DNA of 64,000 nt from Polytrichum commune. Its lineage: Eukaryota > Streptophyta > Polytrichopsida > Polytrichales > Polytrichaceae. Position 1 is the first letter of the stretch; each line of letters begins with the position of its first letter. Shown piece by piece: positions 1-13,284 of this stretch. The position numbers and the translations under genes were made by a program. The notes below the pieces were generated by a model. It searched no databases. It worked only from the letters and a program-made list of their open reading frames with translations, and had not been told where the DNA came from. The stretch lies in assembly GCA_950295325.1 (NCBI GenBank), contig OX485804.1:51956001-52020000 (forward strand), written 5' to 3'.

Positions 1-3000
1 ATATCACAAGAGCAACTCACAGTCAAAGTTGAACCCAATGAAGTGTTACAGATAACATCAGACATAGAACTTTCCAACCTGTCAGCTACTGCCTCTACGT
101 TCTTCTCCATGACAACATTTCTATGCCTCTGATGTGGAGTTCCTGGCTCCAGTGACTTTGCCTCCGTTACCAATTTTGGAGCTTCACAGTCAGAAGAAAC
201 TTCTACAGACAAGCTGCTCACGATTTCGTTTTTGTCACTACATGTTTCTTCTTTCAGGAGACAAACATGTGCAAGTAGGTCAGACTTCTCCACATTGAGA
301 ACCTTTAGCTGCTTAGAATCATAGTCCGCCTGGCAAGTCAAGGTCTCATACTCCTGCAACAACTTAGTCAGATCACTTCTTAACCTGCCTAGTTCTTCTT
401 GAGCCTTTTGAGCAATATCACAATGCGTAAAATCACATCCCTGTGTAGCTACCAAGCTGGAATCTCTCTCCCTTTCCACCCTAGCAATTTGCACTCTAAA
501 ATCAGATTCCTCCTTCTCAAACTTGAGGATCCTTTCTTGCAACTCAGACGTCAGGTTTGAAATTCGAGCAGCAGCTAAAGAAGATCCCTCAGAGACTTTA
601 ACTAATTTATCAATCAATATCGACTTTTCCTGTTTCAAGACACTGCACTCATCCTTAAGTTCCTCGACTACTATTGCCAAGTCATTATTTCCCTTCTCAG
701 CCTTCCCCAAATGTAGCAGCAACAACTCTAATTTAGCACGTGCAACTTCTTCTGCATATATTGCTGCATCTTTCTCTTGCTGCAACAACTCCATAGAGTG
801 GACCTGCAGGAAGACAGCTCAGGCTGAATCACTAAATCTCAGAAGATGATAAGCAAATATTAGATTCTTAAAAGTCAAACCGATTCATAAATTGTAAAAA
901 TCACTATATTTCAAAAATCATCCAAAGTATTCAGGAAATCTCATTGTCACACACCTGCAAATATGAATCCATTGTGGTGGTCCTGCAGTTTTCCTTCTTG
1001 AACCATGCAGGAGAATCTGGGCCTTGATCTAGAGGGTCATCCAGAGCCTTACCATACGCCTTTGCTTCAACCTCCCTCACATAATTTGTAACATACTTAT
1101 CGTCAATAGAATGGATAGGCGGTGCCATATCATAGCTGTCATCATCTGCTGATTACAACAAAGCACCACTTACTAAGCAAATTTTAAAGCATGTTAAATC
1201 TAAACTAGATATTGAATGCAACAAAAGAAAAAGCCTGACCTGGTGCTAAAGAAAGTGAATAGACCCAATTTATGAGTAAACACAAGTACCAAAGATATAT
1301 ACTGGAGGAAAAAGGATTGAATGTTTGGTGAAATTCATGTCAGACCTTGATCGAAATTTTGCGAGTCTTCCCATCCCTGAACTTTGCTATGGAGTTGAGG
1401 ATTCATAGTAGAATGCCTGGTGGCCAACACCTGCAGCTGGCTCTGAGATTCTTCCAGACTTAAAGACAACCTAGTGACATCTTTCTCCAGTCTCAATTTT
1501 TCCTCAAGACAGCCTTGCAGCATCTGCTTTAAAGCTTCCATATCGATACATGTATCTCCGTTCTCTGAAGCCAGCACTGTCTCATGCTGCCGGTCCTTGT
1601 CAAGGTCTAGAGTAGGTTCATCCTCCATGAAGGACCTTGATTCTCTTATCTGGTGTTTTGAGGTACTTAAGTCCACAGCCACTTTCAATTTCTCCTCCTT
1701 AACTCGTTGAAGCAAACCATCAAGCTGCCCACAGAGATCTGACACCAAATTCCTGTTCTCAAGACACAACCCATGTTCCCGAGCTACTTTCTCTCTCTCC
1801 TCACCCACATTCCTCAAAAGACTGTCAAGGTCCTGACATAAGTTGGGATCCCTTTCTGTCGTGTCCAGATTAAGTTTCTGTACCCCCCATAACAGATGCG
1901 TCTCCTTCCCCTCTATCTGCATTAGAAGTTGTTTATACTGTTCAAGATTGGTCTTTAGCTCCTCCACATGATTGTCCTTCACTTCAATCACGCATTTGAA
2001 CTGTTCTTTGAGCTCCACTAGCTCTTGCTTGAGCATCAAATCCTCCTCTACGAGTCTAACCATCTGCAAACACCCAAGTTCAAACAATATATTGAGGGTT
2101 TCAGGATCCTACCAAAAGGAAAGTTCCCATATATTGAAGGCGTTTTGAGATTCTTATTTGAAGGACTACTGTTTTTAAGGTTGACTCTATATAGTGTAAC
2201 TGCCAGGTGGAAGCTTCCCATTCATCCTCCCTCCCTCGATAGGAGGCCATTATAATTAAATGTTCCACAACTGACCATTTGGCAATTGGCAGATAGCTTG
2301 GGAACTTCAAGCTCCTTGTCAATTTCCTTCACTGAAGCAAGTGGATTCCTTTTTAAATCCGTCAGCAGTCTTGCAAGTCCTGAAACTCCTCTACCTTTTT
2401 CATTTTCTGCAAAATTATGCAGGGATGGATCAGTAGCCGCCGAATTCTTATACTTTTTGACCTCCTTGTTAATGGCTTATATCTGTGGACACAGTTGAGT
2501 CTCAAGATTACTTGATGGAGATTGATTCCAAAAGTCCATTGTTGAATCCCTTTAGGTAGTGAACTAAATGGCACTAGTTGCTGCAAGTGCCAATTTAACT
2601 GGAATAACATGATTATTGAAGCAAGTTGGCATATTCACAGATTACCTAACCCTCAAGTGTCAGGAGATTCCCAATACACAATAGATTGGTTATCTATTAA
2701 CCCTTCTTCAATAAATAGAAGCACATACTAAAGTAATCACAAATTAAACACCCTTCAATTAATAGAACATACTAAATCTTGTTGGATATACTGGCCATGA
2801 TATAGTCAGCCCTAAGCGAAGGTAGCAAGGGTCCTTTCCAGCCACCATCAGATTTACCATCCATGGCAATGCCAACCTGCTGCACTCAGTCCATCAGCAG
2901 CACCAGTGACAAACACAACAAGACATTGTTCACCAACTCCTTGATCTGTGGAAGGTCTGTCTAACAAGCACTCTTTAATAATAGTACACTGACATTGCAT

Positions 3001-6000
3001 ACCTCTTGCTCGAGGTTAGAGACATGACTTTTCAACAGTTGACGTTCTGCCTGCCACACTTCCAATTCTTGCTCACATTTTCGAGCATCACTGACAAGCT
3101 GTGAATTCTCCATTTGCACTTCATTTGCTAGAGCAGTTTGTCCTTCCAGAAGATTCTCCAACTGAGTCTTTTCATCTTCCAAAGCCTGGAGCCGGACTTG
3201 AGCATTGCCAAGCAGAGAGGCCATGCTCTTTGACTCGTCCTCCAGGATGTGAACCTTTTCATTAGAAATCTCAACATGCTCATGCATCATTGCTATTTGC
3301 AAATTCAATCCCTCCAAAGACTGAAGCTGCTTGAGGGTAAGCTCATGTGCAGCAACAAGCTCTGACTTTTCTTCCTCTAAGGACATAACAATAGTGTTCA
3401 ACCTCTCTAACTCATCATGTTTTCTCTCCCTTTCATTTTGCAGCTGGGTAATTGTTGTAGACAGTTGTGTTTTCTCCAGTTCCAATCTCTGGACCGAATG
3501 GGTCATCTCATCTAACTTCGATGCCAGCTGTCTCTTTTCAGCAGCTGGCTTCTGGAGCCACTGATTAAGTTCTTCAACCTCAGATGCCAATGTGTTCTTC
3601 TCCATCTCTAAAGTCTGCACACGATCTTTTAGAGTTTGTGTCTCTCTAAAAAGAGTTGCCCCTTCTAAAGCCAACTTTTCCTTCTCTTGCTCCAGCAGGG
3701 AAAGTTCACTTACCAACCGACCATTTTCATCTTGTAGGTCCTGCAATGATGAGCGAATTCACAATAACATAGTTAAATACACTATCATCTAAGGTTGAAA
3801 TATATAAATGGCACCAGGACACACACAGGTTAGCCAAAGAAGAGGAAGTTTTGTTCCTACTCATAATTGACTCCTTGTAACGCTGGTAAGTGGTCAACCT
3901 AGCTACACTACATATCTGATTTAGTGTGGCAATAATTGATGTGTCATGGTGATTAGAGTGACCTCCATAACTTATCATGAAGCAGCAAGTGTCCAATGCC
4001 ACAGTTTGCCACCCAGTAATTGCAAGATTATTTACGTGGGTCGATGATGAATAGTTCGACCACAAATATAGTTTGGTCAACTCCAGGTGACTTTGTGTAC
4101 CTTCTGTAATTCTAGCATAGTCCAGTACTCATAATCTAGTACCTGTTCCTTCTGCAGCTCATGAAGTCGCTTAGTAAGCTCTTCAACTTTCATCCCTGAT
4201 TGTATCTTTTGCTCCATCACTTCCTTTAGCTGAAGTTGCAGCTCTTCAAGAAGACCATCAAACCTCACTTTTTCTTCAGCTCTCAGCTCTTTGACTTCAC
4301 TGAGCTCTGTAGCAAGATTTGCTTCACTTTCCCGCACAGCTTGAATTTGATCCCAAGCAGCCTGCAACTCTGATGCAAGTTCTAGGCGCTCGCCCTCGTG
4401 CCTCTCCTTAACTTCCTCTAGTTTGTTAATTTCACCACCCAAACGGGTATTCTCTTCATGTAACTCCTGTATGAACTGTTTCAATTTAGCAATGTGCTCT
4501 ACATGGTTATTAATTTCATCCTCTGATGCACATACTCGTCCACTCAAATCTTCAATCGTAGAAAGAGACTCTGCTTTCTCAGACTCTAAACCTTGAATTT
4601 GATTATACAAAGCTGTCTGCTCTCTAGCATTGTCCTCCTCTAATTCATGCTTCATCTTCGTCAGTTGCACCACCTCATTTTCCAAAAGAACCTTTGCCTC
4701 CAACATCTCTGAAAGCTTTTGTGAGGTTTCTTGCCGGAACTCCTCAAGAACTTTTGTAGTTTCCACAAATTTGGTGCTAATATCAGCCTTTTCATCACAT
4801 ACTGATTGCAGCTGTTGTTCTAGGTCTTGCAACTGTTGTTCTAGGCCCTTTACCTTTTCAATAAAGGTATATTCCTCAAACTCTCTCCTTTCACTGAGGC
4901 TTTTCAACTCAGAAACTATATCTGCTTCACGATTATTAGCTGCTTGTAATTGCTCCCAGATTTCTTGTAAACCTGCCACCAATTCCATCTTCTCTCCCTC
5001 TTGTGCTTGCTTCTCTTGCTCCAGCTTATTAAGTTCCTCAATGAACTGTCTATTCTCTTCCCACAAACGGTGTAGCGATTGGCTTGTTTCACTGGACACA
5101 CTCATCAGCCTCTCATTGTCCTCTACTAGCCTTCCCACTTCAGTGTTCAGATTGTCAACCAAAGTCACTGATGTTAGTTTTTCAGCTTCCAGCCGCTGAA
5201 CTTGTTCCATCCATGTTCCAAGATCAGACCTTAGTTCCTGCTCCCTCCTCTGACCATCTCGAACAAGAAGCTCAAGATTACTGCCAAGCCTCAACTTATC
5301 CGATTTCAACTCCTCCACCAACTGATCCAGTTTGCTAGCTTTTATAACAACATGTGTGTTTTCTTCTCGTAGAGCTTGCAACTGCACCTGAAGGTCCTGT
5401 AGGTTGATTGTAAGTTTAAGATTCTCCTCTTCCCTCTGTTCTTTGTTTTGCTTGAGCTCATACACAACAAGTTGTTCGCATTTGATGGAAGCAGTCAACT
5501 GATCCTGTGTGGCTTGCAATTCAGAAGACAGACTCAAAAATTTACCCTCTGAACTTTGGATCTCTTGCTCAAGCTTTGAGACCCTGTCAGCCAACCACAC
5601 CTTCTCCCCTAGTGCATCCTGTAAAGCTTGACTGTGTTCATCAAACCGGGTTGCCAATGAATTTTTCTCCTCTTCCAATCTCCGCAAGATGATGGTCAAT
5701 TCATTAATTTGTGACAATAGCATCTTGTTTTCAGCCTCCACTGTATGAACACCTTCCTCTGATTTCTGCAGGTTCTCAACAAGTTGCTCCGCTCTCTTCT
5801 GCTTGTCCTCTAGAACAGAATCCAGTTGATTCAGAAGCTGAGCTCTTTCACCAGCTGCATCCACCAAAGACAATTGTAAGCATTTCATTCTTGTGATGAT
5901 GTACGCACAATCCTTGTGAAGTTTAGGGTGCTGCCTTTTAGATTTCAAACACTCGTCCATAACTTCCATAATCTTGCAGTCTTCCACTTCCTTAGGACTT

Positions 6001-7860
6001 GCCGCTTTGAAAACTAGGGTAAAAATCTCTTTTATATTTGATTGTGACTCTCCTCTCAGAATCTCAAACTCAGGCATCGGTTCTAAATCCTCTCCTTTCA
6101 ACTTACCGCATTCATCAACCATAGATGAACTGTCAGTGACTTGGCTGGATTCATTGAATACACTCTTCAAACCTGTATTCTCCTCCTGCAGCCTTTGTAG
6201 CTGCCACTTTAAGTCCTCGATCACAGAAGTGCATTCTTCCTTTGCTTCCTCCAAGACCTCAACTCGCTCCTTCACAAGTCCTAGCTCTTGTAGGATCTCC
6301 ACTTTCCTTCTTTGCAGCTCTTGCACTAAGGCAGCAGTTTCACCTTTCACCTGTGCCTCCTTAGTCCATAAATTCTCAATAACCTGAGAGCTCTCCTCCA
6401 CTCGATTTGCAAGACGAGTATTTTCATCAGCCAAATCCTGCAGCTGCTGCTCCAGTTGCAGAATATCTGCATCATCACGACTAGATTTTGGCTTGTGCCT
6501 CGCCTGCTCAATCCCTTTCACGTCCACAGAGGGAAGGAGTTTTTGCTTGGTGGATGTTTGTAGCTGCTCCAGAGCTAAGTGGAGCCTGGCTGCTACATTC
6601 GACCTCTCCTTCGATTCTTCCACTGACTGCATGTGAAAAGGGAAGTGAGGACATCTAGCAATTCTTTAATATATGCACGTCATTGTTCATACATGTTCCA
6701 TTACCAGATCAAAAGGCCAGACATCTCTCCAAAATCATGAACCAGATGAACCAGACATAAAAGGTGAGAAACAAACAAGGAGATGGCCTTGAAGGTACAG
6801 CGAAGGTGAAAGAAGAGAGACAATGCAAGATATACCTGGTTATCATTTTTCAATAGACATGATGCCTTGTCTGGAGAGGTTTCCATAGTACACAGGAGCT
6901 TCCCGTCCTCGTCAGCAATTTGTCCAGAGAGTTCCCTTAGTTCCTCAACCAAACAAGTGAGCCTCGCTCTAATTCCATCCTGCCAATCCGTCTTAACATA
7001 ACTGGAAGCAAAACCTTCAACAAGTAGCTCCAGTCCGAGAATGTTGACCTCTATCAAACGGAGGTTTGTGTGTGCATTTTCATTATCGCCATCATCCTCC
7101 GGAGCCGTACAGCTCTCTCTGGCGCAGCACAGTGAATTTTCTTCTCTACTTGAATCCTGCACAAACACCTCGCATTGCTATCAAAAGCATTCATAACCTG
7201 ATTATTTGCAGCAATGAGATGGATTGTAAGACTATGTGCACAAGCTGCTCGAACGAAGTGTTCAACAAGTACTCACCATCCAACCCTAGCAAAAGTCCTG
7301 TAAATGGAGTGCAAAACCATCCCCAAACCACCGCAACAGCCTTCAAACTGCCCATCAAACCTCTAGAATAGAGATGTTTGGAGCACTCCGTTTCAATAGA
7401 GGGAAGTGATAAAGAGCAAGAGCCCAAAGGCTAGCGTAGCAACCTCCCAAGCACAATGCGGCAGTACATCAAATCTGAAAGAAAACCTTACCTTAAATCC
7501 TTCTTCACTAAAATAATTTGGATCACACTCTGCAGTGTCTCTGCTACTCATAACCATCCCATCCCCATCCCCATCCCCTCCCTCCGCCGTCCTGAACACA
7601 TACTCGGCACTAAAATTGGAGGACGTTTCTACTGCATCATCATCGCATCCGCTACCGATCATCGCATTGGCTACCGTGCGTTGTCGTTCTCCCCGGGTGA
7701 CATCGGATTGAGTTGCCTCCTCAACTTGTGCATCAACTACAAGTTCTTCTCCATCCGAATTCGCGCCGCTGAGGATTTCGACCTCTCGATCTAAAGGATC
7801 TGCCTCCATGACGACCACTTCAGGCTCTCCTAAAGTGACGACACCGTTCGAAGCCATCAT
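1..7860 (-). CDS. Large coiled-coil protein, 5' part of a multi-exon gene (3' end outside window)
   Basis: Eight exons can be read on the minus strand: 7492-7860, 6836-7156, 4143-6626, 3003-3740, about 2276-2464, 1346-2063, 955-1148, and 1-803 (still open at the edge). Donors are GT and acceptors AG, mostly CAG. All joins keep frame. Introns are phase 0 except the one between exons 6 and 7 (phase 1, two bases completing the codon). The start is a double ATG at 7860; the first exon is acidic and Gly/Asp-rich. Residues from about 230 on are almost uninterrupted heptad-type sequence rich in Leu, Glu, Gln and Lys, giving a predicted rod of about 1,940 residues within the window. No motor, GRIP or kinase domain is visible. 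Likely a structural, tethering or cytoskeletal protein, but I do not recognise the family. The exon 5 boundary (acceptor near 2464) is the least certain, and a further small exon in 2465-3002 cannot be excluded. Confidence 0.78.
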
Positions 7861-8966
7861 GCTTGCGGGATGATCCTATGCACCCTAGCCCCCTCCTCCT
7901 CCAACAACATCCCTACCTACGAAGCAACCAACCACCTTTCACATCTCTCATGATGTGCTCGACGCTTAGAAAAGCTAAATACACACGATGCATATAATGC
8001 ATAGCTAAGAAAAATGCCTGAAATTATCTGAATGGACAAACAAAACACCAGCCACCGAACCACAACTCTACTACCTAGGTCCTCGTCACCACGTCACCAA
8101 ACTCCATCACCACTCCAGCTTCAAACCCTGCTCCTGTACCCGCCGATCCTCTCCTCACTAGTCCTTGCTTGCAATTCCAGCTGATGCACGACCACAACAA
8201 CAACAACAACAACAAGAAGAGCGGATGAACCTTCCCCCTAATTAGCTACACATCTCATCACCAACAACAATCCTCCTCAACGATGCGTTTCCTGCACAAT
8301 TTCTTCCTGATTTTGTTGCGCTGATCTCTCCCCTTTTGGAGCTCCAGTTCGCGCGCTTCCAGGATCGCAAGCCTCAACTAAGTAAGCAACTTGGGGCCTG
8401 CCGATTTGTCTTGCGCACGCCCTCCTTGAAAAATGGCACCCGAGCTCCAAACTCCGCCTCCCGGCGAACTCCTACAAAACGAGACGGATGGGAGGAGACA
8501 CGGAAGGCTCCACCGGCCCGCCCGGCGCCACCACCGGCTGTACCACGCTCCCCCGCCTTGTCAAGGGCGGGAGAGACCAGCTCTACAGGTTGGATGAAAC
8601 CGGCTATAACCGGCTACATGCACTCGTGGCACACCCAAGGCGACGGGTGCGACTGGTTATCGCCCGCGGAAGGGAATTTGAATCACGGGCCAAAGACTTG
8701 GTTAAACTACTGGGTTCCTCCTCGTGACCGTATATACAGTCACGTAGCGTATCATGTATGTAGGTTCAACGTCCGCTTTATGGCGTAGGCCGGCGTACGC
8801 CTTTACTATCCCAGCCATTTCCAAAAACGGTAAATGTCTAATCTCCTAAATTCCACCAAAAAACAAAGCTTTCCCTAAGCTCTGTATGTTGCTGTCCCGG
8901 TTTGTGCCCCACCATAGCATGTGTTGAAACTCTCATCAAGCATTTGATTAAAGGGATGAAATTACT
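7861..8966. other. Upstream region of the coiled-coil gene
   Basis: This stretch should hold the 5' UTR and promoter of the minus-strand coiled-coil gene. It contains an (ACA)n run near 8193-8214. A GC-rich pocket from about 8440 to 8650 includes a short perfect hairpin at 8552-8571 (CCCGCCTT with its complement). Open frames here (for example 8336-8788) overlap each other, show no domain and are not called. No convincing TATA box was found. Confidence 0.35.
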
Positions 8967-9602
8967 GAGAGCCCATGAGCATTACACTTTACACACTCTC
9001 ATTGGTGGAAAAGGCAGAGCCAGTCCAAGTTCACTTCACATTGCGCTTGAGGGACCAACGGAGTATGTGAATGTAAGGTGGATGTAAAGTGTACATGGAA
9101 TCCTACATGGCATTTGAGTCTACTTGAGAGCATGTGACCATTACACTTTGAGCACTCTCATTGGTGGAAAAGGCGGAGCCGGTCCAAGTTCGCTTCACAT
9201 TGCACTTGAGGGACCAACAGAGTATGTGAATGCAAGATGGATGTAAAGTGTACATGGAATCCTACATGGCATTTGAGTCTACTTGAGAGCATGTGACCAT
9301 TGCACTTTGAGCACTCTCATTGGTGGGAAAGGCAGAGCCGGTCCAAGTTCGCTTCACATTGCGCTTGAGGGACCAACCGAGTATGTGAATGCAAGATGGA
9401 TGTAAAGTGTACATGGAATCCTACATGGCACTCGAGTCTACTTGAGAGCATGTGACCATTGCACTTTGAGCACTCTCATTGGTGGGAAAGGTGGAGACGG
9501 TCCAAGTTCGCTTCACATTGCGCTTGAGGGACCAACGGAGTATGTGAATGCGAGATGGATGTAAAGTCTACGTGGATCCCTACATAACATCAAATGGATC
9601 AT
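8967..9602. repeat. Tandem array, four units of 159 bp
   Basis: Units start at 8967, 9126, 9285 and 9444, each exactly 159 bp after the last. Each begins with GAGAGC and contains CACTCTCATTGGTGG, GAGGGACCAAC and GATGGATGTAAAG. Units differ by scattered substitutions only; the last decays after about 9575. The constant period with no indels suggests recent unequal crossing-over or a short satellite. Every unit carries an inverted pair (ACACTTT near its start, AAAGTGT near its end), as terminal repeats of a small element might. Confidence 0.9.
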
Positions 9603-10741
9603 GTTTCATGGTCACTTGGAATGTTTTCATTAACCACCTCTTGGAGGTAGGCCTAACACAAAGCTTGGAGACCATGGCACTCCAAACGTTACAACCGTTG
9701 ATTTGTTCTATTCTATCATGTGTGAGGACTAGCATGAATAGAAATTCTTTGAAAAAGCATTTGGTTGAGGGTGTGGTCATATATGGTTTCACACTACACT
9801 AGGGGATCCATGACCACACTACATGATTTTGGAGGTGCCTTGGGATGGCCTTTAGACGATTTCTTTTGGGCTCTCACAATTTCATGGTCACAGCTCTTGG
9901 CTTGTGTGTGAAGTGGCCCTTAGTGAACATTAGGAAGAAAGGGGTAGCTAAAATTTGCTAATCGTCTGGTGTTAATGCATATCGGTCAATTTTGGATTTC
10001 CTCTTGACCGATACTAATACTTTGTTTCCCTCACAACAAGTTTAGAATGAATCTGAAAACTTCAACCAAACAAATTGAGAACTAAGTACATGTCCATCAG
10101 ATTTCATGTTAATCTAACCGCATGTTCTATGTCAATTATGGTCTAAAGTCTATCTTACACCCTTGGGCAACATAATTATATAATCATAAGTCTATAAACG
10201 AACCTACTGAGGGGTGTTATCATACTTTTGATGCTTGGGATGTCCTCAAAATGGTTTAGAATGGCACATGAGCTATATACTCACAAAACATTAACCATTA
10301 GATTTACGTGTTCATGTCCCGAACACACCAACTTTTCATCAAAATCTAGATGTGAAATAGTTGGGGATGCCACCACGGCCAGATGCCAAGTTGTTCACAC
10401 CAACATCTCAGCTTGCTTAATAATTTTTGTTGTGATGTGCAGTTGCTCGTTTGGTTGCCCTACCTCCCAACAACTAAAAATAGTTGCAAGGCACCAAAGT
10501 TGGGCCATGTGGACATACTACGAATTTTGATGGTGGGCCCCATGAGTCCAACACGCATCCGAACGTGGACGTCAGAGCGTAGGTTGTGGCCATCTCCGGC
10601 ATCGTCATATAAGTTGGATGATGATGGCCCACCATAAAAATCATTGTGGGAGACTAGTTCACCTACAAAAAAAATGCACTTTCAGTTGGGTGTGATCAAG
10701 GCATTATTCTTTACCCATCTCATGTTCACATATGAGCTCGT

Positions 10742-10743
<2 letters not shown>

Positions 10744-10772
<29 letters not shown>
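10744..10772. repeat. (CT)n microsatellite
   Basis: About fourteen uninterrupted CT dinucleotides in non-coding sequence. Confidence 0.95.
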
Positions 10773-10776
<4 letters not shown>

Positions 10777-11154
10777 GCATTCTATATTATTTTAATGCAC
10801 TTACGATGATTAACATTAATCAAGGTTGAATAGTTTTTTGATATCACGTGTTGATGCCATTCACCTCTATATGTCAATTTGAACCAATGTTGAACGAGTT
10901 TCATTTGCTTTTTGTTACTACTTGTTCACATGTGCCATTTGTGAACCCTTTTGTCTAAACCCATATTCAAGTTGAATTGGGTTGATCATGTATGTAAGCT
11001 CGACTTAATTGCCTGTCCTGATTGCACATAATAGTGTAGATCATGACAGAGGAGAGTAATATTGTTCCAATGGCCCTTTGCCTAGTGGACACTGGATCAT
11101 TAACACTACAAACATACATTTCTTTCACGCCGGCCTTGCAAAAAGGTTCAGAAA

Positions 11155-11180
11155 TTCTATCTATCTATCTATCTATCTAT
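11155..11180. repeat. (TCTA)n microsatellite
   Basis: Six to seven perfect TCTA tetranucleotides. Confidence 0.9.
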
Positions 11181-12031
11181 CCGTAGATCACAAGTGACCA
11201 TATAAATCAAAACTAGACCCCATTAGACTAATCTAAGTAATTCCATCTTTTGAATCAGGTTGTTAATTACAATGCACTAATGTGGGCTTATAGTATTTTT
11301 TAAAAAAGAAATTGCATACTATGAGTCAATTATCTTTACTAAATGATACATGCGGTGTGACCATGAGTTTAGCAAGCATTTTGGTTAGCTAACATTCGCG
11401 ACCTTATAAGTTGCCTAATTTGGCTGCCTACCTTAGTTCATTTCTCATCAGAGCTCGTCTCATAAACACTCTTTCCAATGGACACGACTTGCCCACAAAG
11501 GGAAGTTTAGTTCCATACTCACATATAACACAACTAATTTGAGGCGGGTATATTAATATATATAATGTGTATAGTACTGTTTAACTTATGAGAGCTCATC
11601 TCAGTTACCCGTGCTGTTTCCAAGACTATATTACTTTTGCCGGACTTTCAGCTCGAAGCCAGCCTCGTAATGCACGACCTAAGCATTTATAAGATAAGCT
11701 AGTAGACGTGCCTAATAGGAACACAATACTATAATGGATGCCTAAATTTGAATGGTGCGTGGTTGGGCGGGGGTCTAAGAACTTGCACCAAAATATACAT
11801 GTATTTAAAAGAGATTGGACTACGTTACGTTTCCAAAACATGTTAACCATTCTAGGTTTAATAATGGATATGATCGGGAAACTTAGACAACCCCTTAATG
11901 AGTACGAGAATCTTCACTGACGTGATAATGAATAAGATATTTATACAAGGTTTGAAAGTTATGAGGCAAGTGGCGACATGCATGATTTGGGTTTGCTGAT
12001 TGTTTTGCAGTAATTGAGTGTTTCATATCTT

Positions 12032-12058
12032 AGAGAGAGAGAGAGAGAGAGAGAGAGA
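12032..12058. repeat. (AG)n microsatellite
   Basis: About thirteen AG dinucleotides in intergenic sequence. Confidence 0.93.
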
Positions 12059-12968
12059 TCTACCTTATACAGAATCTCTTATAAGTCCTCACTGAGTTTT
12101 GGACTGGTAGTGGTGGTGCAATCGCTGCTAGGTTTGGATCGGTAGTGTCTTTCTTTGATATCGTCCGGAAATTTGTAATGAAGATTTCACGTTCGTATGC
12201 CCGTAAGATACGGGTATTTGAGGATATTTTTGTTTTTAGTACCATTGAGGTCTATATACCATGCAAGGACCTTCATACGTAGATAAAGTCACCATGATAT
12301 CAATATGGGCTAGAATGATATGGACCCGAATAATACCATAGGCATACAAGAATTTTCTCACCTTGACATATCCACCGGATCTCTAGTTTTGACTAGTATA
12401 TCAATGTTGATACCCACGTATAGGTTATTTGATACCATGCATTTCGCCTATATACCAATCCAAAGTCGGTCACTGCATTGAATAGTCTTATTATTGTGGG
12501 CCAAAATTGAACATGAACCGCATTGATTTTCTAGTCAAAGGTGGAAACAACATGGGTCCAAGATGTCGGGTCTTTCACTAAGTCTTCACGAAGACTTTCA
12601 ACTAGCAATTACCGTGGCGCACACTAATTCCATGCTCGAAAACTAGCTTGGGTTGATAGTTATTGTGGCCCATATTAACAGGATTATTTAGTGTAGGATT
12701 GTTTGGAGTTTTAACATGGACGATTGATTTATTTTGTGCTATTTTTGTTAGGCAACTAATATTCAACGTGTTGGTCGGAAGTCTTCACAATGACTCGGGG
12801 TAGAACCCGGGGCCTTGGACCACATCATTTCCACCTCGACTACGAAATTAGCGTGGTCCATGCGAACTTTCCACCCGTGCTAGTGGGACTATTTAGTGTA
12901 CCTTTGGGAATGAGGCGAAGGAGGAAGCATATTGTCTTGGTCCGGATCACCCACTCTCATTAGACTTA

Positions 12969-13281
12969 GGCCCACTTTACACTAGGAGTCAAGGCCAAGG
13001 GCTGAGGGAAATCTCGTGACCCTATTGGTTGAGAGCTTAAGGCCAACCCAAAGAGCTTTAGACTAGGAGTCAAGGCCAACAATCAATTGAATATTTCAAT
13101 CTATGAAACATTGGCCTTGAGATGCCCCCTAAGGCACAAAAGGAGCCCTCATGGAGTTTGGGGGGGGGGGGGGCACAACGAGTACACAAACTTGGGGCCG
13201 GCTCGAGCTTCAAAAGAACTCCAATATTGGTTAAGTTGGCCCCAAGATTTCACGGCCTCGACGCCCAGTGTAAAGCGACCC
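12969..13281. mobile_element. Tourist-like (PIF/Harbinger) MITE, 313 bp
   Basis: The left end GGCCCACTTTACACTAGG pairs with the reverse complement of the right end (GGGTCGCTTTACACTGGG), and the match continues inward through GTCAAGGCC / GTCGAGGCC. The flanks are TTA (12966-12968) and TTA (13282-13284), the target duplication expected of PIF/Harbinger elements. It contains a 14-base poly(G) tract at 13160-13173. No transposase is present. The right TTA is also the left TTA of the next element. Confidence 0.75.
13160..13173 (+). repeat. Poly(G) tract, 14 nt
   Basis: Uninterrupted G run inside the 313-bp Tourist-like element; one of about nine such C/G tracts in the window. Confidence 0.9.
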
Positions 13282-13284
13282 TTA

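Larger units (their letters stand above)
9603..12968. other. Repeat-rich intergenic sequence without a recognisable gene
   Basis: No supported coding sequence. The segment ending GTGAAGTGGCCCTTA near 9921 resembles the right end of the Tourist-like elements elsewhere in the window, but no matching left end was found. A weak inverted repeat (GGTGGGCCCC with GGCCCACC) lies at about 10530-10636. Simple repeats are a CT run (10744-10772), a TCTA run (11155-11180) and a GA run (12032-12058). Confidence 0.5.

Noticed and set aside
4630-5199. 189-codon plus-strand open frame
   Set aside because: Ser-rich antisense shadow of the long coiled-coil exon 3; codon bias of the minus strand explains the absence of stops.
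8336-8788. Overlapping open frames of 150 and 79 codons
   Set aside because: They compete in different frames, have no domain, and lie in GC-rich sequence where long frames arise by chance.
8967-9602. CRISPR-like array
   Set aside because: The whole 159-bp unit is repeated with no unique spacers; it is a tandem repeat in a plant nuclear window.
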